A DNA stretch of 25,690 nucleotides from Desulfobacterales bacterium (GTDB lineage: Bacteria; Desulfobacterota; Desulfobacteria; Desulfobacterales; UBA5852). A model generated the notes under the pieces. The model was not told the origin of the DNA, did no database searches, and worked only from the letters and a program-made list of their open reading frames with translations. Within the stretch, counting starts at the first letter, position 1. Every line of letters begins with the position of its first letter. The DNA is taken from contig JASJBQ010000037.1 of assembly GCA_030066455.1 (NCBI GenBank), positions 1 through 25,690 on the forward strand. Reading direction: 5' to 3'. Positions 21,456 to 25,690 of this stretch are shown piece after piece. Both the position numbers and the translations under genes were made by a program.

Positions 21456-23939
21456 ATGCTTCCTGTCACAAAGGATTTGCGATCGACGGTATCGAGCCGC
21501 CGGCGAAAAGTCACGCGGCGGGTCGCGAGGCGCAATGCGCCGAGCGGAATCGCGGCATTCAGAACGCTGCTGATGACCGCCCTGCTGCCGGCATGGCTAT
21601 CATCCGGCTGCGCCGCCCTCAATGACTACCAGACCGCAGGCACTCTGACGCTTTCCGGTCTGGAGGCGCCTGCCCGCGTCCTGCGCGATGAAAAGGGGAT
21701 GGCCTACATCTATGCCGACAATCTCAGGGATGCCTTTCTGGCCCTGGGGTTTGTCACGGCCCAGGACCGGCTCTTTCAGATGGAGCTCACCCGTCTGGTG
21801 GCTGCCGGGCGCATCAGCGAGCTGGCCGGCGCCAAAGCCCTTCCGCTGGACCGGCGCATGCGTACCATCGGCATCTATCGGCAGGCGGGCAGGCACGCCG
21901 CCATGCTGGAAGATGAATCACGCTGGCCCGTCGCGGCCTACGTCGAGGGGGTCAACGCCTACATTCGCGAGTATGCGGACAGCCATCACCTCGAGTTCAA
22001 ACTTTCCGGGCTGCAACCGGAACCCTGGACGGTCAGCGACGCCTTTTCCGTGCTCTACTATATGAGCTGGAACACCTCCGCTAATATCAAGACCGAAATC
22101 ATCGCCCAGATGCTGACCGAAAAACTGGGTCGTCCCCGCGCGCAGACCCTTTTCCCGCTGAACATCAATCCGGACGAAACGCTGCCGCCCGCCGACAAGC
22201 CATCCGCCGGGGTGGATGCCGCCGGCATCGACCCATCGAGCGACCGGCTTCTCCAAGGCTATCTGGCGGAAACGGCCCTTGCCATCGGCAGCAACAACTG
22301 GGTTGCGGGACCACGATTCGCCGCCAGCGGCAAACCGGTGGTGGCCAACGACCCGCATCTGGACGGCCGAATCCTGCCCGGCCCCTGGTATCCCTGCGGG
22401 TTGATCACACCGACGCTAAGGCTCGTGGGCGTGCACATTCCAGGCATCCCGGTCATGCCCATATTCCGAAGCGATCACCTGGCCGCCGGCGTGTCCAACG
22501 CCTATGGCGATGTGCAGGATCTGTACATCGAAACCCTCGACCCCTCGGACGAGGGCCGTTATTTGGAAGGGGCGCACGCGCTGCCCTTCACTATCATCGA
22601 AGAAACGCTCCGCTATCGCGACGAGGGAAGCCCCGGTGGGATGGCCGAAGAGAAACTCACGATCCGCACCACACGCCGCGGGCCCGTCGTATCCGGCGTA
22701 TTCAAGGGCCTTGACGGCGCGCAGGTGGTCTCGATGCGATGGGCGGCGGCCGAAGCGATGCAGCCCGAGTTCCGCATTTTCGACGCCATACGGGCCCGCT
22801 CGGTGCAGGCTTTCCAGGAAGCGATCCGCCACTGGTATGCGATTGTTCTCAATTTCGTGTGCGCCGACAGCGACGGCAATATCGGCTGGATCGTATCGGG
22901 CCGACTTCCGGTCCGGTCCCAAGGAGACGGCACGGTGCCGCTGGTCGTCACGGACGGCACCGACAACTGGGCGGCGTGGATTCCCTTTACGCAAATGCCG
23001 CAAGCGGTCAATCCCCAAAAAGGCTGGCTGGGCACCTGCAACCAAAAGACGGTTGCGGCCGACTACCCTTACTACTACTCTTCCTATCTTTCATCCTCCT
23101 ACCGCTATCGGCGCTTGAAAGCCCTGATGCAGCCGGAACGGTTTCTCGGTATGGAGGACCATTACGGCTTTCAACGCGACACGCTGAACCTCATGGCGCA
23201 GCAGCTGGCACCCATTTTCGCATCCGTTCTGACGACCTGCGACGATACCCGGGAATTGGGAGACATTTTGGAGCGCTGGAACTTCCGGGACGATCCCGAC
23301 CTCGTGGGGCCGACCGTTTTCCATGCCATCTACAACCGGCTGGCCCTGAGGGTGTTCGAGGACGATCTGGGGCCCGAGGGTGCGCGTACCATGCTCAACG
23401 TATGGTATTTCTGGCAGGAGCGCTTTCAGCGGATGATCGAAAGCAAGCATTCTCCCTGGTTCGACGACATCCGCACCGCCGATGTCGAAGAGCAACTGGC
23501 GCATATGATCTGTCTTGCCGGCCGGGATGCCTACGCCATGCTGGTCGATCGGTTTGGCAACGATTCCCGCAGCTGGCGCTGGGGGCGGGCCCACGCGATC
23601 GAGTTCGTCAACCCGGTGAGGCGTGAGGGTTTCGGCAAGGGATTGCTGGGCGGCGGGCGCCATCCGGCCGCCGGGTCGGTGGAAACCCTGCATCGCGGCA
23701 TCTACCATTTCGAAACGCCTTTCGATGTCCACATTTCCGCCACCTTGCGCATGGTGGCCGATCTCGGCGATGCGGATAAAGTACTGGCCGTGTTGGGCGG
23801 GGGGGTGACCGGGCGGGCTTTTCATCCTCACACCGACGACCAGATCGAGGCTTTCATGAAGGGTGAAAAACGCTTCTGGTGGTTCAGCGATCAGCAGATC
23901 CAGGCGCATGCCCGCTCCGAATTGCGACTGCTGCCCTGA
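21456..23939 (+). CDS. Penicillin-acylase family Ntn hydrolase, exported
   Basis: Members of this family cleave amide bonds of penicillins, acyl-homoserine lactones or other N-acyl compounds after self-processing into alpha and beta chains. The alpha part has the family motif YIYADNLRDAFLALGFVTAQDRLFQMEL. The processing site is GSNNWVAG with the nucleophile S279 (codon 22290-22292); further signs are NDPHLD, the PGIPVMPIFRSDHLAAGVSNAYGDVQDLYIE region and WRWGRAHAIEF. A hydrophobic stretch LLMTALLPAWLSSGC ends at C52 and may be a lipoprotein or Sec signal, placed after an arginine-rich lead. The true start is unclear: ATG 21456 gives 827 residues; ATG 21399 and an ATG just before TALLPAW are alternatives. 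Natural substrate unknown. Confidence 0.9.
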   Translation: MLPVTKDLRSTVSSRRRKVTRRVARRNAPSGIAAFRTLLMTALLPAWLSSGCAALNDYQTAGTLTLSGLEAPARVLRDEKGMAYIYADNLRDAFLALGFVTAQDRLFQMELTRLVAAGRISELAGAKALPLDRRMRTIGIYRQAGRHAAMLEDESRWPVAAYVEGVNAYIREYADSHHLEFKLSGLQPEPWTVSDAFSVLYYMSWNTSANIKTEIIAQMLTEKLGRPRAQTLFPLNINPDETLPPADKPSAGVDAAGIDPSSDRLLQGYLAETALAIGSNNWVAGPRFAASGKPVVANDPHLDGRILPGPWYPCGLITPTLRLVGVHIPGIPVMPIFRSDHLAAGVSNAYGDVQDLYIETLDPSDEGRYLEGAHALPFTIIEETLRYRDEGSPGGMAEEKLTIRTTRRGPVVSGVFKGLDGAQVVSMRWAAAEAMQPEFRIFDAIRARSVQAFQEAIRHWYAIVLNFVCADSDGNIGWIVSGRLPVRSQGDGTVPLVVTDGTDNWAAWIPFTQMPQAVNPQKGWLGTCNQKTVAADYPYYYSSYLSSSYRYRRLKALMQPERFLGMEDHYGFQRDTLNLMAQQLAPIFASVLTTCDDTRELGDILERWNFRDDPDLVGPTVFHAIYNRLALRVFEDDLGPEGARTMLNVWYFWQERFQRMIESKHSPWFDDIRTADVEEQLAHMICLAGRDAYAMLVDRFGNDSRSWRWGRAHAIEFVNPVRREGFGKGLLGGGRHPAAGSVETLHRGIYHFETPFDVHISATLRMVADLGDADKVLAVLGGGVTGRAFHPHTDDQIEAFMKGEKRFWWFSDQQIQAHARSELRLLP

Positions 23940-23996
23940 CACCGGCATCACGTCGGTCACGGGCCATCGATCCACTAAAAAGGGAGAGTGCGCATC

Positions 23997-24563
23997 ATGT
24001 GCTCCGCCGGCCCTGGCAGAGGAAGGGTCTGCCCGCATCAGGGCGCTTTTCTACTGGACAACGTGCTGCGCCGCTGGCTTCAGCCGCCGCAGAAAATACT
24101 GCAGGGGTTTGTTGAATTCGGCGATACGGTGATCGACCTGGGGTGTGGGCCGGGATTTTTCACCATTCCGCTGGCCCGGCTGGTGGGCCCCCGAGGCACC
24201 GTGGTGGCCGTCGACCTTCAGGCCCCGATGCTGGACCGCGTGCGCCGCAAAGCGGGGCGGCACGATTTGGCCGACCGCATCCGCTGCCACCGCTGTTCAT
24301 CGGATCGCATCGGCCTGAACGTCGCCGCCGATTTTATCCTTGCCTGGTACATGGTGCATGAAACACCGAGGCCTGCCGCGTTCTTCCGGGAAGTGCGCAC
24401 GCTGATGAAAAGCGATGGCCGCCTGATGGTGGTGGAGCCGAAAATGCATGTCACCCGCGCAGCCTTTGCTGCCCTGGAGGATGCGGCGGATACGGCCGGT
24501 CTGATAAGGTTGGCGCCCTTCGGCGGCCCGGCGAGCCGGGGGATGATTCTGGGCCGGGATTGA
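23997..24563 (+). CDS. Class I SAM-dependent methyltransferase with N-terminal CP motif
   Basis: A Rossmann methyltransferase: motif I VIDLGCGPGFFTIPLA, then VVAVDLQAPMLDRVRRKA and the acidic end strand LMVVEPKMHV. The N-terminal VCPHQGAFLLDNVLRRWLQPPQKIL resembles a group of small methyltransferases in anaerobes that start with a Cys-Pro segment, possibly metal-linked. The substrate is unknown. ATG 23997 is preferred to the in-frame GTG 23988 because GGGAG (23982-23986) is 10 nt from the ATG and overlaps the space needed before the GTG. It starts 57 nt after the penicillin-acylase gene, so co-transcription is possible. Confidence 0.85.
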   Translation: MCSAGPGRGRVCPHQGAFLLDNVLRRWLQPPQKILQGFVEFGDTVIDLGCGPGFFTIPLARLVGPRGTVVAVDLQAPMLDRVRRKAGRHDLADRIRCHRCSSDRIGLNVAADFILAWYMVHETPRPAAFFREVRTLMKSDGRLMVVEPKMHVTRAAFAALEDAADTAGLIRLAPFGGPASRGMILGRD

Positions 24564-24574
24564 TGGTTGAGAGG

Positions 24575-24775
24575 GGTCGGGGTGATAGGTTCCAGGTTCT
24601 AGGTTCCAGGTTCGGGGTTATATGAACTGGATTGGGGTTTCAGGTGTCGGGTTTCGGGTGTCAGGAAAAGCCCGGGGGGTGACCCTGACACCTCAACACT
24701 GAAACCTGAACACTGACACCTGAACACCTCTTTTGCCGAACCCAAAACCCCGAACCTATAACCCCGAACCGTAAA
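24575..24775. repeat. Hairpin-forming repeat region (GGTTCGGGGTTATA / CAGGTGTC family)
   Basis: The left half is G/T-rich with AGGTTCCAGGTTC-like iterations; the right half is its C/A-rich complement. Perfect pairs are 24609-24622 with 24757-24770 (14 bp) and GGTGTCAGG (24657-24665) with CCTGACACC (24684-24692). The right half iterates CTGACACCTGAACAC-like units. The same word families occur at 8713-9013. I see no gene in it. Confidence 0.75.
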
Positions 24776-24813
24776 TCCCTAAACCCTGCCATATCGACCG
24801 ACAAGGAGTTCAC

Positions 24814-25107
24814 ATGGATCGGGACACATTTAATCGGAGCGTGGCGGCGGACGACCATCCGCCCGCCGGTCTTCCGGAAACGCTGGAATCCCTGTGGTGG
24901 GATAAAAAAGGAGACTGGGACCGGGCCCATGCCATCGCCCAGAATATACCCACCGTGCAGGGCAGTGCGGTGCATGCCTACCTTCACCGCGAGGAGGGTG
25001 TCCTCTGGAATGCGGACTACTGGTACCGCCGTGCCGGCAGGCAACGGCCGGATATATCTCTCGAAGACGAGTGGCGGGCACTGGTCGATGAAATCCTGGC
25101 CGGTTGA
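24814..25107 (+). CDS. Unknown small soluble protein (97 residues)
   Basis: I recognise the sequence type (GDWDRAHAIAQ...HAYLHREEGVLWNADYWYRRAGR) as one seen in conserved hypothetical proteins, but no function is known to me. It is acidic, tryptophan-rich (several W in WWDKKGDWDRAH and EDEWRALVDEI) and predicted helical, with no membrane segment. ATG 24814 has AAGGAG (24803-24808) at good spacing. It lies between two methyltransferase genes, 65 nt before the second. Confidence 0.8.
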   Translation: MDRDTFNRSVAADDHPPAGLPETLESLWWDKKGDWDRAHAIAQNIPTVQGSAVHAYLHREEGVLWNADYWYRRAGRQRPDISLEDEWRALVDEILAG

Positions 25108-25172
25108 AGGCTGGTGAAGCAAACATTTCATTCCTTGTCGCGGATGCTACCGGAAATTGCGGAGAACGCGCT

Positions 25173-25690
25173 TTGACCCACGATCCTTATCGCCGACTGG
25201 CCAAAGTCTACGACATCTGCACCGAGCCCTTCAATGCCGGGCTGCGCCACATGGGCCTCAAGCTGGCGACACCGCGACAGGGCCAGCGCGTGCTGGAGGT
25301 GGGCTGCGGCACCGGCACCAACCTGCTGCACTACCAGCAGGCCGGCAGCGAAGTCTTTGGCATCGACCTGTCGCCGCGGATGCTGGCCCAGGCGCACCGC
25401 AAGTTGGGATCGCGGGCCCGGTTGCACCAGGGCGATGCCGCCCGGCTGCCCTATCCCGACGCGGTCTTCGATCTGGCGGTGGCCATGCTGACCCTTCACG
25501 AGATGCCCCGGTCTAAGCGGTCCGTCGTCATGGAAGAAATGGCGCGCGTCGTCAAAGCCGAGGGGCAATTGCTGCTGGTCGACTTTCACCCCGGACCGTT
25601 GCAGTTTCCCAGGGGCTACGGCATCAAACCCTTCATTCTGATGATCGAGCGCCTTGCCGGGCGTGAACATTTCAGGAACTATTGTGACTT
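25173..25690 (+). CDS. UbiE-like class I methyltransferase, partial at the window edge
   Basis: The frame is open to the last base, so the 3' end is missing; 172 codons are visible. The start THDPYRRLAKVYDICTEPFNAGLR is followed by motif I VLEVGCGTGTNLLHY, then VFGIDLSPRMLAQAHRK, GDAARLPYPDAVFDLAVAM and LLLVDFHPGP, typical of Methyltransf_11/UbiE-type enzymes. Substrate unknown. The start is TTG 25173, the only start codon close to the conserved N-terminus, with GGAGA (25161-25165) 7 nt upstream. It may share a transcript with the 97-residue gene. Confidence 0.85.
   Translation, partial: MTHDPYRRLAKVYDICTEPFNAGLRHMGLKLATPRQGQRVLEVGCGTGTNLLHYQQAGSEVFGIDLSPRMLAQAHRKLGSRARLHQGDAARLPYPDAVFDLAVAMLTLHEMPRSKRSVVMEEMARVVKAEGQLLLVDFHPGPLQFPRGYGIKPFILMIERLAGREHFRNYCD

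Noticed and set aside
1..25690. tRNA or rRNA genes
   Set aside because: I saw no cloverleaf with a T-arm GGTTC-A/G-A-N-TC and matching acceptor stems; the GGTTC words belong to the repeat tracts. A tRNAscan run would be decisive.

Overview
The window is GC-rich DNA carrying bacterial housekeeping and redox genes of an anaerobe. The gene content fits a sulfate-reducer-like member of the Desulfobacterota (former Deltaproteobacteria, Desulfobacteraceae/Desulfosarcina relatives). It includes a rubrerythrin, a one-cluster ferredoxin, a ferredoxin-fused nitroreductase, a QueG-like Fe-S protein, a DUF3786 protein, and a peroxiredoxin whose active-site codon is UGA. The lineage is inferred from gene content and from the style of the intergenic repeats; no marker gene is present that would settle it.

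Layout. 1-327: AT-rich control region. 328-2349 (+): membrane-anchored hybrid histidine kinase. 2685-4502 (+): ribosome-associated GTPase BipA/TypA, followed by a long perfect inverted repeat. 4866-7121 (+): malic enzyme with phosphotransacetylase-like tail. 7168-7992 (+): ferredoxin-nitroreductase. 8215-8712 (+): four-helix membrane protein. 9027-9905 (+): QueG-like Fe-S protein. 9985-10185 (-): cold-shock protein with a strong terminator. 10619-12589 (+): ferredoxin, rubrerythrin, methyltransferase and TrmO-like protein. 12903-14678 (-): long-chain acyl-CoA ligase. 14953-15684 (+): SPOR-NlpC/P60 lipoprotein. 15955-16826 (-): DUF3786 protein and a 61-residue partner. 17144-19240 (+): unusual HSP90-like ATPase. 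19306-21087 (-): zinc metallopeptidase, small membrane protein and selenocysteine peroxiredoxin. 21456-23939 (+): penicillin-acylase family Ntn hydrolase. 23997-25690 (+): two methyltransferases around a 97-residue unknown protein; the last gene runs off the window.

The most notable observation is the minus-strand gene at 20440-21087. Its reading frame is broken by one TGA exactly where this peroxiredoxin family has its peroxidatic cysteine (W-[TGA]-P-Y-C). A hairpin of bacterial SECIS type follows at the expected distance, so I read it as a selenoprotein of about 215 residues rather than a pseudogene.

The second is a family of intergenic elements. A 71-nt core occurs at 4530-4600 and 15871-15941 (59 of 71 positions identical by hand count). 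Each core is enclosed by a 26-27 bp near-perfect inverted repeat, but the stem sequences of the two copies are unrelated. A degenerate third core lies beside the second. Other repeat families (GATCGG-type hairpins, GGTTCGGGGTTC/CAGGTGTC-type hairpins and a nested three-tier stem-loop) fill most remaining gaps.

Functional themes are oxidative-stress defence (rubrerythrin/ferredoxin operon, Sec-peroxiredoxin), stress and translation (BipA, Csp, HSP90-like protein, TrmO) and central carbon/lipid metabolism (malic enzyme, acyl-CoA ligase). All assignments come from reading motifs by eye; no database search was run.
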